A DNA stretch of 61,677 nt from Thermoplasmatota archaeon (GCA_030619765.1 JAUXAU010000008.1:1-61677), one strand, 5' to 3'. Positions 9,461 through 18,463 are shown, numbered from the stretch's first letter. The notes: generated from the sequence alone by a model not told the origin. Translations and numbers: made by a program.

Positions 9461-9495
9461 TTGTCTTTTTCTTTTGATTCTTCTTGCTCTTATTC
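9461..9495 (+). terminator. Pyrimidine-rich probable transcription terminator
   Basis: A T/C-rich stretch with several T-runs follows the small ORF, as is usual for archaeal intrinsic termination on U-rich RNA. The rest of the gap (9496-9711) is A/T-rich, and I see no gene or clear repeat in it. Confidence 0.4.
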
Positions 9496-9711
9496 ATTCC
9501 CCATCCCTATGATATAATGGTTCGTGTTATCATTATCCATGAATGTATTTATCATTTAAATAATTTTCCTCATTATCTTTAAATAAGGATGCTCTTTTTT
9601 TCCTTTATAGCGCGGTTTGTATCGAAAACAGTGGTTACCTGTTTTAACTCTTGAAAGCTCGTTATCTTCTTATTAATATTTTCTAGATTTTGTTACCCAT
9701 TGATATGTTGT

Positions 9712-10947
9712 TTAATATATGGATACTAGATAGTTGAATTTTTCTTCAAAAACTTCCGCTTGTTTTTGCAGTACCGTTTCTGCCTCATTTATGTCCATAT
9801 CTCTTGTTTCAATTGCATAACTTACAAAACGACCAATCCATAGTGTTTTCAATGAATCGAGAATATTATGTTTATCTGATTCATTTGTATTTTTATAAGC
9901 AGCTGCATAATTATAGACGATTTCAGCCCACAAATCCGAATCAATGGATCCATGATTATTAACGACGTGTTCTAGATCGGTCATAATATCGTCATTAAGA
10001 ACCTGCCGCATATGGTCTTTTTTAGAGTTATATTCTTCAACAAAAGATGTTTTTAGACTGTTGATATCTATCTTTACAGGTATGGGTTTCTGGCTAAAGC
10101 ATTCTCTATAGAAAGCCCTGTGGGTAACACTGTGCTTACTTTTCCAATAATCCTCATAATACTTTGCCAGTTCAAACATGCTCCCTGTTACTTTTCTGAA
10201 CATGGGAATGAGAAATTTTTCAGGCTCAAGATAACGAGTTGTTGATTCATGAATCTTTAAAGAATATAACCCTTCTTTTACTTTCATTCCCTCTGCAGCT
10301 GCAACAGTTACAATAAAAATGTCGACACCGAAATCTGGAGGGAATAAAGGATGTTCCAGTAAGACCTCATACAGATTCTTTGATAATGCAAATTCACCTG
10401 CGATAGGTTGTCTTATATCTATTCCATATAAAGCCCTTGTAAATGGATAGACTAGATTATTTGTTATAACGCCGTCATTTTTATCTCTAATATAATAGGG
10501 AACAGTTAAATCAGCTCGGCCGTATATTATTGGATTTGATATGGTTTGTATCCACCCTGGTTTTATACTCAGTAGATCACCATCCATTAGAACAACTGAT
10601 TTTGCTTCGACCTCATGAGCAATTTCTAAGATGGTCATGACTCCAGCACCTTTACCTTCTGTTGAAATGTCTTGAGTTACGATTTTCTTATTGCTATTAT
10701 ACGGTTGAAAAAGTTCTAGGACTTCAGCTGTTTTGTCAGTAGATCCGCCCTCAGAGATAACAATAGCTTTTTTGTAGTCTGCAAAGTATCGATATAATCC
10801 TTCATTGATTACATTAAGGACATTTAAAACAGTTGTCTCAACGTCTTTACAGAGTACGCCAACCATGATATCAATAGGTTTTATTTGCTGACATTGTTCG
10901 ATTACCTCTGGATTTAGGTGTAGATTTTTATTCCATTCTTGATTCAT
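9712..10947 (-). CDS. GT-A glycosyltransferase related to glucosyl/mannosyl-3-phosphoglycerate synthases
   Basis: 411 residues. A GT-A fold is indicated by the nucleotide-sugar region (V-I-S-E-G-G-S-T-D-K-T, then D-G-D-L-L-S-I-K-P-G-W with the metal-binding DxD). The segment R-Q-P-I-A-G-E-F-A-L-S and a downstream F-G-V-D-I-F motif match the conserved core of GpgS-type (GT81) retaining enzymes. The C-terminal ~130 residues are helical. It is the second GT81-like gene of the neighbourhood (compare 12403-13605), so it may use a different sugar donor or acceptor. The ATG at 10947 follows a GTGAT ribosome site. The exact product, such as a glucosylglycerate-type solute, is inferred from context only. 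Confidence 0.75.
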   Translation of the reverse strand: MNQEWNKNLHLNPEVIEQCQQIKPIDIMVGVLCKDVETTVLNVLNVINEGLYRYFADYKKAIVISEGGSTDKTAEVLELFQPYNSNKKIVTQDISTEGKGAGVMTILEIAHEVEAKSVVLMDGDLLSIKPGWIQTISNPIIYGRADLTVPYYIRDKNDGVITNNLVYPFTRALYGIDIRQPIAGEFALSKNLYEVLLEHPLFPPDFGVDIFIVTVAAAEGMKVKEGLYSLKIHESTTRYLEPEKFLIPMFRKVTGSMFELAKYYEDYWKSKHSVTHRAFYRECFSQKPIPVKIDINSLKTSFVEEYNSKKDHMRQVLNDDIMTDLEHVVNNHGSIDSDLWAEIVYNYAAAYKNTNESDKHNILDSLKTLWIGRFVSYAIETRDMDINEAETVLQKQAEVFEEKFNYLVSIY

Positions 10948-11196
10948 ATTATCACTCTTTTTCCTTCCGATACACTACCAGATAATTTCATTTTTTCCTA
11001 GTTTCATTATTTATCAACTGAATTTTCCCATTATAGTTTCTTCAAAGCAATTACTGTAGTTAAAGTCGTTAAATGTGCATCCTGCATTCCCTTATTAAAT
11101 AAAACATTTTAAATCTTTGCTTCAGATTACTCACTACAATCTTTACCCTAGAGTTAATACGAATTCTCTGTATAACAAAAAGGATGTGGAGCGATC

Positions 11197-12384
11197 ATGA
11201 ATAAGACAAAGATTTTGTATATTACACCTTTACGTGGTGGTATTGGCCATTGGAGTAGATGTTTAATTGAGGAACTAGATGAATTAGCTGATATAACAAT
11301 AGTAACATTCAAAAGAAAACGAAAAGAAGATGACATCAAACCATTTAAAAGAGTTACTGACGATTTTATTTTAGAGGTGATAAATCCTAAAAGACCGCAT
11401 CATATTATAGAATACAACAACAAGAAATCTTTAGAAAATCTTGTCAGACTTACGGATGAGATAAAACCTGATTGTGTCTATTTTATCATGTGGGCTGGAA
11501 GACAAATAACCTGGTTTTTAAAGGATTACTCAAAAGTATTGAACAAAAAAAACATTCCTATTGTGTTAACATTACATGAAGCTTATCCCCAGATCGTTCA
11601 AGATGGTGACATAAATCTCTTTACTGATTCGTATGCCTATGCAAATCATATTGTCGTCTTGACGAAGGATGCCTTATCTGATCTAAGGGGGGCAGGTATT
11701 ACTATTCCGATTAGTGTTATTCCTCACGGGAACTATCATGCAATGAATAAAAATAAGGTTGATGATGGAGAAGCAAGAACAATTATTAGTAAACATCTCT
11801 CCGTTAAAATGAATGACAAGACACGTGTGATATTATTTTTTGGTTTTATTAGAGATTACAAAGGGTTGATATACCTGATCAGGGCTGCACCATATGTACT
11901 GGAGAAAACACCAGAGACATTGTTTATAGCAGCTGGTTCATTGGAACTTGCAGAAAAACCATCTCAATATAAAAAAGAGATAAACAGATTAGGTTTAGAG
12001 AACAAATTTCTTCTTTTTCCTGAGTTTGTCAAAGACTATATCCTAGTGGAATCCTTCTACAAAGCTGCTGATATTGTCGTTTTTCCATATGTAGGGGTCA
12101 GTCAGAGTGGTACAATGTTTACAACCCTAGGGATGAAACGACCCGTTATTATTAGCGAACTTGGTTCTTTTATTAGAAAATTAGAAAAAGAAGGTGTAAT
12201 ACTAACGTCTAAACCAAAAGATCCTAAATCCATAGCAGAAAAGATACTATATCTCCTTAAACATGAAGAAGAGAGGAAAGAACTAGCTGAAAGAGCATAT
12301 CGGATTCTTAAAAATGAGTATAGCTGGGAGACAATTGCACGTGAATACCATGACATATTCAAAAACTTAACAATGAAATCCTGA
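11197..12384 (+). CDS. GT4-family glycosyltransferase
   Basis: 395-residue GT-B glycosyltransferase. The N-terminal Rossmann domain begins with K-I-L-Y-I-T-P-L-R-G-G-I-G-H-W. The linker has V-I-P-H-G, and the C-terminal donor-binding domain carries the family 4 region F-P-Y-V-G-V-S-Q-S-G-T. Such enzymes transfer sugars from nucleotide donors with retention. It is flanked by two GT81-like genes on the opposite strand. In the bacterium Petrotoga a separate synthase adds mannose to glucosyl-3-phosphoglycerate, so a role in a second glycosylation of a glycerate-based solute is possible but unproven. A GGAG ribosome site precedes the ATG. Confidence 0.8.
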   Translation: MNKTKILYITPLRGGIGHWSRCLIEELDELADITIVTFKRKRKEDDIKPFKRVTDDFILEVINPKRPHHIIEYNNKKSLENLVRLTDEIKPDCVYFIMWAGRQITWFLKDYSKVLNKKNIPIVLTLHEAYPQIVQDGDINLFTDSYAYANHIVVLTKDALSDLRGAGITIPISVIPHGNYHAMNKNKVDDGEARTIISKHLSVKMNDKTRVILFFGFIRDYKGLIYLIRAAPYVLEKTPETLFIAAGSLELAEKPSQYKKEINRLGLENKFLLFPEFVKDYILVESFYKAADIVVFPYVGVSQSGTMFTTLGMKRPVIISELGSFIRKLEKEGVILTSKPKDPKSIAEKILYLLKHEEERKELAERAYRILKNEYSWETIAREYHDIFKNLTMKS

Positions 12385-12402
12385 GTTTTTTATTCTAAAT
12401 TA

Positions 12403-13605
12403 TCAGGTCTTATTTTCTTCTATTACAATGTCTAATAACTCTTCTCTAATTTTTTTTCTAGCAGATATAGTCCTAAGCCAGTCGGGAATACGTGTCCCTA
12501 CAGGCCTTAACATGTACTTATTTCCAGCCACCATAATCTCCTGACTGAATTTTTCTGCCATTGTTTCTTCTAAATGTCTATCGTATTCTATTCCATTGAT
12601 ATGGGCATCTGCATGGTATTTTCTTATACAATCTTGTGCATTTCTTTGATATAACACTCTTAACGACAGCAAAAATGATCTAGAGAGCTGTATATTCTCT
12701 TCTTCAATTAAAACCCTCAATAATGTTTTAAAAATCTCTCCAGACATCTTTACCAGGCCTTTATGAGAATCACCAATCTCTTGATGTTTGTGCTCATAGA
12801 AACCAAGGTCAGTCTGGCATATTCTTTTCACAGCAACATTTCTATATATCTCAGCCATGATACCTACCTCAATACCCCAACCACCAGGAATGTCAAGATC
12901 CCGTGCAAGATCGCTTGTTAAAGCGAATTCCCCTGAGATCGGGTATCGAAACGAACGTAGAAACCTAATGAAATCCGGTTCGGTTTCTAAGAGATCAACT
13001 AGTGATCTGAGAAGTGGATGAAGAAATAATCTAAACACACGGCCATACATGATTGTTCTATCGATGTTTACCCGTGCATAGTATCCTTTGTTGAATTTGA
13101 AATCAAGTTCTGGTTCAAGTATAGGGTATAGTAGTTTTGTTGGAAGAACTTCAGTGTATCCCTGTATATCAGCATCATGAAGTGCTACGGCATACGATCT
13201 AAGGTTTGCTATTCCAAGTGCCAGCCAGACATCTCGCCCTTTTCCTCTATATCTTGTAAGATTTAATCCCTCTGATTTTAGTTGAGTCAACAGGTTTTCA
13301 ATTCTTGGTCCATCACACCACATAATAAGCTTTGGAACAGTTAGATTTCTGAAAAAATGTTTAACGTGATTAAAATCCTCCTTGCTTTTTGCAGCTAAGG
13401 GAACAATGACTTCTTTGAGATATGTACATTTGTTTAATTGTTTAACAATATTGCCCAATGCATCATTTTTTATTTCACTATAGAGCATCGGCATAACTAC
13501 TGAAACAGGTCGCTCAGCGGCAGCATCGCTGATGTTTTTCATGAGTTTATTTTTATCCAAATTTAAATCATGCAGCGTGGTAATTTCTTCCTGTTTCATA
13601 TCCAT
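12403..13605 (-). CDS. gpgS: Glucosyl-3-phosphoglycerate synthase-like (GT81)
   Basis: 400 residues. It matches the GpgS family, which transfers glucose from an NDP-glucose to 3-phosphoglycerate. Visible landmarks are V-S-V-V-M-P at the start of the GT-A domain, the metal-binding A-L-H-D-A-D-I-Q-G-Y, G-R-V-F-R-L-F-L-H-P-L-L, and F-R-Y-P-I-S-G-E-F-A-L followed by G-W-G-I-E-V-G. The product is normally dephosphorylated to glucosylglycerate, a compatible solute. The HAD phosphatase gene lies 9 bp upstream in the same operon and could supply that step. The ATG at 13605 is preceded by GTGATA. Confidence 0.85.
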   Translation of the reverse strand: MDMKQEEITTLHDLNLDKNKLMKNISDAAAERPVSVVMPMLYSEIKNDALGNIVKQLNKCTYLKEVIVPLAAKSKEDFNHVKHFFRNLTVPKLIMWCDGPRIENLLTQLKSEGLNLTRYRGKGRDVWLALGIANLRSYAVALHDADIQGYTEVLPTKLLYPILEPELDFKFNKGYYARVNIDRTIMYGRVFRLFLHPLLRSLVDLLETEPDFIRFLRSFRYPISGEFALTSDLARDLDIPGGWGIEVGIMAEIYRNVAVKRICQTDLGFYEHKHQEIGDSHKGLVKMSGEIFKTLLRVLIEEENIQLSRSFLLSLRVLYQRNAQDCIRKYHADAHINGIEYDRHLEETMAEKFSQEIMVAGNKYMLRPVGTRIPDWLRTISARKKIREELLDIVIEENKT

Positions 13606-13614
13606 ATTATCACA

Positions 13615-14265
13615 TCAAATATACTCTAATATAACACCCAAATCATTGGTTATAACATCAGCATATTTTTGAACCTCTTCAGGTGCTTTATATGCTATTC
13701 CCAAACCTGCTTTTTTTATCATTCCGATATCAACAATTCCATCTCCAATTGCAATGACTTCCTTGTTTTTTATATTTAACTTATCACACAGTTGGTCCAA
13801 TACTAGACCTTTACAAATAGAATATGTTTTACCGGAGTGACACATCTTCTTGGTGTTATTATTAAGTATTAACTCCCCGGTTACAATGTTTTGTTTTATT
13901 ATAAGATTATTGGCAAAAGCGTAATCAAAATGTAAGTGTTCCTTTAAATCATCAGCAATAAATTGATAACTATCAGTAGCAATTGCTGTTGTAACAGAGT
14001 TTTCTTTCAATTTTTCTGCAATTTTCTCAATGTTTTTTTGCAATGGTATTTCTCGGATTATATCTAATAGTTCTCTGCTATCGCACCCTTTTAAGAATTT
14101 TGCTATTTCAATGCTTTTTTGATAGGCCTCTTTATTACTTTCTAGCACTTTGATCAATTTGTTTTTAAATCCTTTTTTTTCTGAGATAACAAAGATCGTT
14201 CTCCCTTCGATAAGGGTACCATCCATGTCAAACATAACGAGCTTAAATTTTTGTTTGTTATTCAT
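13615..14265 (-). CDS. HAD-family phosphatase, SerB-like; candidate glucosyl-3-phosphoglycerate phosphatase
   Basis: 216 residues with the three HAD catalytic motifs: D-M-D-G-T-L-I (nucleophile and acid/base Asp pair), the Thr of I-A-T-D-S-Y, and I-G-D-G-I-V-D for Mg2+. The overall pattern is that of phosphoserine phosphatase-like enzymes (small helical cap after motif I). Because it sits directly upstream of gpgS in an operon, a phosphatase for glucosyl-3-phosphoglycerate is attractive. Plain phosphoserine phosphatase remains possible. A GAGG ribosome site precedes the ATG. The gene starts 24 bp after tmk ends. Confidence 0.8.
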   Translation of the reverse strand: MNNKQKFKLVMFDMDGTLIEGRTIFVISEKKGFKNKLIKVLESNKEAYQKSIEIAKFLKGCDSRELLDIIREIPLQKNIEKIAEKLKENSVTTAIATDSYQFIADDLKEHLHFDYAFANNLIIKQNIVTGELILNNNTKKMCHSGKTYSICKGLVLDQLCDKLNIKNKEVIAIGDGIVDIGMIKKAGLGIAYKAPEEVQKYADVITNDLGVILEYI

Positions 14266-14289
14266 CTATCCTCACTTTAAAATCGACAG

Positions 14290-14886
14290 TTAAAGACTCT
14301 GGGAAAGTATATCTTTGTAACATATATCTACTAGTTCATCTATTTTTCTTGTAGCATCAATTTTTAAAAATCTTTTATCCTTTGAAATTTTAAGATAGTT
14401 ATTTTGAACCTTTTCCAAAAATGAAACACGCTCAAATGGTATTAATTCATCTCTCTTTTGTATTCTAGCAAGAGATTCCTTTGGCTGTATTACAAATAGA
14501 AAAGTTCTGTCGGGTATAAGTATTCGATTTTCAGAAAGTTCCTGCAACCATTTTATCGGGTCATTTATCTGGTTTTCTAGCTGTGCTCCTTGATAAGAAT
14601 AGGTGGACTCTGCGTAGCGATCGCAAAGAATGATTTTTTCTTCATCTAGCCACTTCTTAATTTGTTTGCAATGTTGCATACGGTCTGCTATGAAAGTAAA
14701 CGCAGTGACAAAGGGATCGGTTTTGGTTTTTATACATTTTTGAACGTATTTGCCGATCTCTGTATCTGTCGGTTCATATGTTAAAACAACATCATATCCT
14801 TCAGATTTTAATTTGTCACAGATTAATTTTGATATCGTTGATTTACCTGACCCATCTATTCCCTCAAATGTAATAAACTGTTTCAT
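14290..14886 (-). CDS. tmk: Thymidylate kinase
   Basis: 198 residues from the preferred ATG. The P-loop F-E-G-I-D-G-S-G-K-S-T binds ATP. The D-R-Y-A-E-S-T-x-x-Y-Q-G segment is the dTMP-binding and DR(Y/H) signature, followed by a lid region rich in Arg/Lys. It phosphorylates dTMP to dTDP. An ATG at 14910 gives eight extra residues. The ATG at 14886 is better: it overlaps the priL stop (ATGA), has a GGAG upstream and puts the first residues directly on the beta-strand. It is translationally coupled to priL. Confidence 0.92.
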   Translation of the reverse strand: MKQFITFEGIDGSGKSTISKLICDKLKSEGYDVVLTYEPTDTEIGKYVQKCIKTKTDPFVTAFTFIADRMQHCKQIKKWLDEEKIILCDRYAESTYSYQGAQLENQINDPIKWLQELSENRILIPDRTFLFVIQPKESLARIQKRDELIPFERVSFLEKVQNNYLKISKDKRFLKIDATRKIDELVDICYKDILSQSL

Positions 14887-15917
14887 TTCTTGTTTTTCTC
14901 CTGTCTCCATTTCGCACTATAATAGGTAAGAGGATGGTATACTTCCCTACATAATTCATCCATTTTATCTACAGGGCATATGCCATATGTTCGCATCTTT
15001 TCACATCCTGGGGATTTATACGAGGTCGAAGATGATGCACCAGTTATATGATCTACTTGATATCTGGTTCTATCCTCCTGATAATCTGGAGCGTTGCTAA
15101 ATATTTTTAAAATTTCGTTTGTGCTAAGTTGTAAAGAATTTAAAAAAGAAACGAGTGCAAATCTTCCCATGTGAGGAACATTCTCCCCTGCCTGAATCGC
15201 CGCCAATATATCCTTCATACAAGGAGGTAATTTTTCAATACTTAGTTTTCCAACTGGCGCTGCTTCCATCTTTTTTTTGTGCACATTAACCATGTTTTGA
15301 AATCTTTTGATATCTGATGAAAACGCTTTCTCTATTGCTTTATTGCTTTTTCTTGATTCTAACTCCTCCTCTATTCTTCTTCGTAATGATTCTAATATAA
15401 GCCTTGCAAGGTCTCTAACAGAAATATGTACATAACCACCATCTATGTCTCTGTTTACCATTTTCCACTTTTTGTACCTTGTCGGGGCATTGCGAAGATA
15501 GTCTTTGAAAAACACCTTGATGTTGCCTACATTCTCGACGTACTCTGCATTAATTTGTAACTCTTCTGAAACTTCAATAAGAAAAGATGGACGTTCGTTA
15601 AGTAAATTTCCATATGCGTGAATCGCTTCTCCAAGTGCGTATCTTCTTTTAAAATAGGTATCTCCAACACTGACTGCTACCATCCTTGCTAATGGATAGG
15701 AAAAAATCTCCATCATGCGATCGGATTTGCTTGCCAAACTTCTGTTTCCCACATTCCCATTTTTCAGGGCGTTGTCTAATCTCTCGATTCCTATAGTACG
15801 GGATCTTTCGTATAACAATCCTTCTAAAAGTTCAGTAACAGAGGGTCCGTTATCTTTAATATACTGTCTTGCTTCATTTAAGAATGGATATTTTGCTAAC
15901 GTTGAAAGGTCCCTCAT
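14883..15917 (-). CDS. priL: DNA primase large subunit
   Basis: 344 residues, typical for archaeal PriL. This is the non-catalytic regulatory subunit that binds PriS and carries a 4Fe-4S cluster needed for primer synthesis. Four conserved Cys can be seen in the C-terminal half: P-P-C-M-K-D, then G-C-E-K-M, Y-G-I-C-P and E-L-C-R-E. The N-terminus (L-A-K-Y-P-F-L-N-E-A) is the family start. It is the first gene of a minus-strand operon priL-tmk-HAD-gpgS. Its 5' end lies about 95 bp from the tRNA gene on the other strand. Confidence 0.9.
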   Translation of the reverse strand: MRDLSTLAKYPFLNEARQYIKDNGPSVTELLEGLLYERSRTIGIERLDNALKNGNVGNRSLASKSDRMMEIFSYPLARMVAVSVGDTYFKRRYALGEAIHAYGNLLNERPSFLIEVSEELQINAEYVENVGNIKVFFKDYLRNAPTRYKKWKMVNRDIDGGYVHISVRDLARLILESLRRRIEEELESRKSNKAIEKAFSSDIKRFQNMVNVHKKKMEAAPVGKLSIEKLPPCMKDILAAIQAGENVPHMGRFALVSFLNSLQLSTNEILKIFSNAPDYQEDRTRYQVDHITGASSSTSYKSPGCEKMRTYGICPVDKMDELCREVYHPLTYYSAKWRQEKNKK

Positions 15918-16011
15918 TATGCTATAATTAAAACTTCTTTTGATTAATGAATCTTGCCATACGATTTAGCTCTAAATTTTAAGTAGTAGGACTTATATTA
16001 TGCCTCAAAAA

Positions 16012-16085
16012 GGGCTCGTAGCTTAGTCTGGTGGAGCGACTGGCTCATAACCAGTTGGTCGCAGGTTCAAATCCTGCCGGGCCCA
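16012..16085 (+). tRNA. tRNA with CAT anticodon (elongator Met or Ile2)
   Basis: A 74-nt cloverleaf without encoded CCA. The acceptor GGGCTCG pairs with CGGGCCC (one G-U pair), the anticodon stem ACTGG/CCAGT surrounds the loop CTCATAA, and the T stem GCAGG/CCTGC encloses TTCAAAT. The anticodon is CAT. The anticodon stem lacks the three G-C pairs of initiator tRNA, so it is elongator tRNA-Met or the tRNA-Ile whose C34 is modified to agmatidine; sequence alone does not decide. Fragments of its 3' end recur at 19889, 20995 and 21988. Confidence 0.93.
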
Positions 16086-16190
16086 TATGCGCCTATATAT
16101 GGTGTCAATTATTGGACTCATGTAATTGAAAAAGCTTTTTTGGAATCTAAGAAATTAAAAGATTTAAAGATATGAATCATTGAATATAGT

Positions 16191-16209
16191 AATATTTAAA
16201 TATTCGAAT
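16191..16209 (+). promoter_or_regulatory. ArsR-type promoter/operator
   Basis: A perfect 14-bp palindrome AATATTTAAATATT (16191-16204) overlaps ATTCGAAT (16202-16209). The A/T-rich centre serves as TATA box about 25-30 bases before the ATG at 16228. The position fits autorepression by the downstream ArsR protein. Confidence 0.5.
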
Positions 16210-16227
16210 TTACTTATATTAAAGGCT

Positions 16228-16485
16228 ATGAATGAAGTGGATGTTTTCAAAGCGCTTGCTGACCCTACACGTTTGAAGATTCTAGAATGTATTGAAAATG
16301 GTGAAAAGTGCATATGTAAAATTATCCCATATACTGGAAAGTCTCAACCATGTGTTTCTCAGCATTTGAAAGTAATGAAACATGCAGGTATCATTGACGA
16401 GCGGAAAGATGGAACTAAGATTATGATAAAAGCTTCCAGTGATAAAATTTTCAAAATAGTTGATCAGGTTAAAAAATTGAAGTGA
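16228..16485 (+). CDS. arsR: ArsR/SmtB-family metalloid-responsive repressor
   Basis: 85 residues from the preferred leaderless ATG (an upstream in-frame ATG at 16180 would place the promoter inside the gene). The winged helix-turn-helix reads A-L-A-D-P-T-R-L-K-I-L at the start and Q-P-C-V-S-Q-H-L-K-V-M in the recognition helix. The E-K-C-I-C-K-I segment matches the ELCVC-like metal site of ArsR, with a further Cys in the recognition helix, consistent with As(III) or soft-metal sensing. It probably represses its own operon (permease, thioredoxin, lipoprotein, CcdA) through the palindrome just upstream. Confidence 0.9.
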   Translation: MNEVDVFKALADPTRLKILECIENGEKCICKIIPYTGKSQPCVSQHLKVMKHAGIIDERKDGTKIMIKASSDKIFKIVDQVKKLK

Positions 16486-16489
16486 ATTC

Positions 16490-17596
16490 ATGACACCAAT
16501 TGATGTTTTTTTCTCAGGTATCGATGCGCTTGGAGAATATCTCTCTGCACACGTGCTTACTTGTCTTGTTCCAGCGTTTTTTATTGCTGGTGCAATAGCA
16601 GTATTTGTCTCTAAAAAAGGAGTTATGAAGTATTTCGGAGCGCAGGCTAAAAAATATATTTCATATTCTGTTGCTTCTGTTTCAGGAGCTGTTCTTGCAG
16701 TATGTAGTTGCACAGTTCTTCCACTATTTATGGGCATCTACAAGCGTGGTGCTGGTATTGGCCCTGCTACAACTTTTCTTTTTGCAGGCCCCGCAATTAA
16801 CATTCTTGCGATTATTCTAACTGCACGGGTTTTAGGTTTTAATATTGGTCTTGCTCGTGTTATTGGTGCCGTTGGTATGTCCATTATTATCGGACTAATT
16901 ATGGCATTTATCTTTAGAAAAGAAGAAAGAGAAAAGAAAAATAATGACATGTTTGTAGAACAAGGTGATGAAAAAACTAATCGTCCGTTGAAAATATCGG
17001 TTTTGTTTTTTGTTTTACTTGTTTTAATACTTGTTATTGGTGCTGCAAGTTCTGAGTATATCCCTTGGATTCCAAAACTTGCTATAGTATATGTGATAAC
17101 GATTTTTGTTTCCATTATCCTTATTTTTTATTATACTAGAAGCGAAGTAAAACAATGGGGTCATGAGACTTGGGGTTTAACAAAAAAGATACTGCCGATT
17201 CTTCTAATTGGTGTTTTTATTGTTGGAATTATTGGTGGTGTTGCTGCCTATTTAATCCCTGGTGCTGATCCAGCTAATGCTGTTGGTGTAGCTGTTGCTC
17301 CATATATTGGCGGAAATAATATTTTTTCTTGTTTCTTTGCTTCTGTTATAGGCGCTGTTTTGTATATGCCTACGCTTTTGGAAGTTGCTATTGTTGGTGA
17401 TCTCTTTGGATATAGTGCTGGAATTATGGACGGAGGCCCCGCTCTTGCATTATTGCTTGCGGGCCCCTCATTGAGTCTTCCAAATATGATTGTTATTACA
17501 AAAGTTATCGGATTAAAAAAAGCCCTGGTATACATCTGTCTTGTAATTGTTGTGGCAACATTTGTTGGATTTATTTATGGATTGATTGGAGGTTAG
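16490..17596 (+). CDS. ArsP/SO_0444-type permease
   Basis: 368 residues with about ten transmembrane helices, family PF03773. Characteristic elements are the Cys-containing V-C-S-C-T-V-L-P-L-F motif after the second helix pair, the repeated A-G-P-A-I-N / A-G-P-S-L-S signature in the two halves, and a charged cytoplasmic loop in the middle (residues about 140-165). Members export organoarsenicals or other soft metals/metalloids. It starts 4 bp after arsR ends, so it is cotranscribed and likely metalloid-induced. The actual substrate is inferred from the ArsR neighbour. Confidence 0.85.
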   Translation: MTPIDVFFSGIDALGEYLSAHVLTCLVPAFFIAGAIAVFVSKKGVMKYFGAQAKKYISYSVASVSGAVLAVCSCTVLPLFMGIYKRGAGIGPATTFLFAGPAINILAIILTARVLGFNIGLARVIGAVGMSIIIGLIMAFIFRKEEREKKNNDMFVEQGDEKTNRPLKISVLFFVLLVLILVIGAASSEYIPWIPKLAIVYVITIFVSIILIFYYTRSEVKQWGHETWGLTKKILPILLIGVFIVGIIGGVAAYLIPGADPANAVGVAVAPYIGGNNIFSCFFASVIGAVLYMPTLLEVAIVGDLFGYSAGIMDGGPALALLLAGPSLSLPNMIVITKVIGLKKALVYICLVIVVATFVGFIYGLIGG

Positions 17597-17602
17597 AAAA
17601 AG

Positions 17603-17833
17603 ATGAAAATTGAGATATTAGGTAGTGGTTGTGCAAAATGTAAATCTGTTGAAAAACTTGTAAGAAATATTGTTGAGGAATTAGGTATTCAAGCCGATAT
17701 TGTAAAAGTGGAAGATTTACAAGAAATTGTCAATCGTGGAATTATGATGACACCAGCAGTTTTTATAGATGGAGAAGCAAAAATTGTTGGTCGTGTTCCA
17801 ACTGCAGATGAATTAAAAAAATTACTTCGATAA
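17603..17833 (+). CDS. Small thioredoxin-like redox protein
   Basis: 76 residues, matching the short thioredoxin-fold family often called redox-active disulfide protein 2. The active site is G-C-A-K-C near residue 10, and the cis-Pro loop is M-T-P-A-V-F-I-D-G. It lies between the permease and a lipoprotein in the ArsR operon. Likely reduces a partner disulfide, perhaps in the permease Cys motif or in a metalloid-bound state. Confidence 0.88.
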   Translation: MKIEILGSGCAKCKSVEKLVRNIVEELGIQADIVKVEDLQEIVNRGIMMTPAVFIDGEAKIVGRVPTADELKKLLR

Positions 17834-17844
17834 AAGGTGATAAA

Positions 17845-18459
17845 TTGAAAATAAAAACTCTATTGTTAACTTTGCTTATGGTTGGTATTCTATTATTTTT
17901 TACAGGTTGTACTAGCAATAATACTGATAATAATACTTCAGATGATAATTCTGATAATGGTTCTGATGATTCCAATTGGTTAGAAAATTATACGCCTGTA
18001 CATACTGTTGGAACAGGTTCAGATGATTTCTGGATAGAATTTCCTGCGGGTAATGATTATTATGGACAATCTATTGAACATTTTGATTGGGTCACTAATA
18101 CTATAGATAATAATTGTGTTTTATTTGTTGTTCATAGAACCGGATGTGTTGGTTGTAAAGAACAAGGCGATCTTGTTATTTCTCTTGCTGAAAAATACAA
18201 TGAAGATGTAGAATTTCGTGATATTGATGCAGTATCTGGTGCTACTGCAGAAATTCAACAGATGGCAAATGATGCATATCTTTATGATCCAAATGGAGCG
18301 CCGGGTTATATTGCTCTTACGGGTGTTTTCACCTATGTTGAGGATAATGGTGAAATTAAGATTGGTTGGCATAGCTGGGAACTTGATGTTGAAGATTCTG
18401 TGATGGAATCCTGGATTAAAGATGCGATTTACTATTATAACATTAATAATGAAGGTTGA
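17845..18459 (+). CDS. Lipoprotein with thioredoxin-like domain
   Basis: 204 residues, TTG start with a GGTGAT ribosome site at 17836-17841. The N-terminal signal ends in a lipobox L-F-F-T-G-C, then an Asn/Asp/Ser-rich linker. The mature domain contains V-H-R-T-G-C-V-G-C-K-E, a CxxC thioredoxin-like active site, and A-P-G-Y-I-A-L-T, a cis-Pro-like loop. It probably acts outside the membrane as the redox partner of the CcdA-like protein encoded next. Confidence 0.8.
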   Translation: MKIKTLLLTLLMVGILLFFTGCTSNNTDNNTSDDNSDNGSDDSNWLENYTPVHTVGTGSDDFWIEFPAGNDYYGQSIEHFDWVTNTIDNNCVLFVVHRTGCVGCKEQGDLVISLAEKYNEDVEFRDIDAVSGATAEIQQMANDAYLYDPNGAPGYIALTGVFTYVEDNGEIKIGWHSWELDVEDSVMESWIKDAIYYYNINNEG

Positions 18460-18463
18460 GTTG

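Noticed and set aside
16012-16085. Initiator tRNA-Met
   Set aside because: The anticodon stem lacks the three consecutive G-C pairs expected of initiators, and the acceptor begins with G-C.
16282-17115. Minus-strand frames opposite the ArsR and permease genes
   Set aside because: Both overlap strongly supported plus-strand genes in an evident operon.
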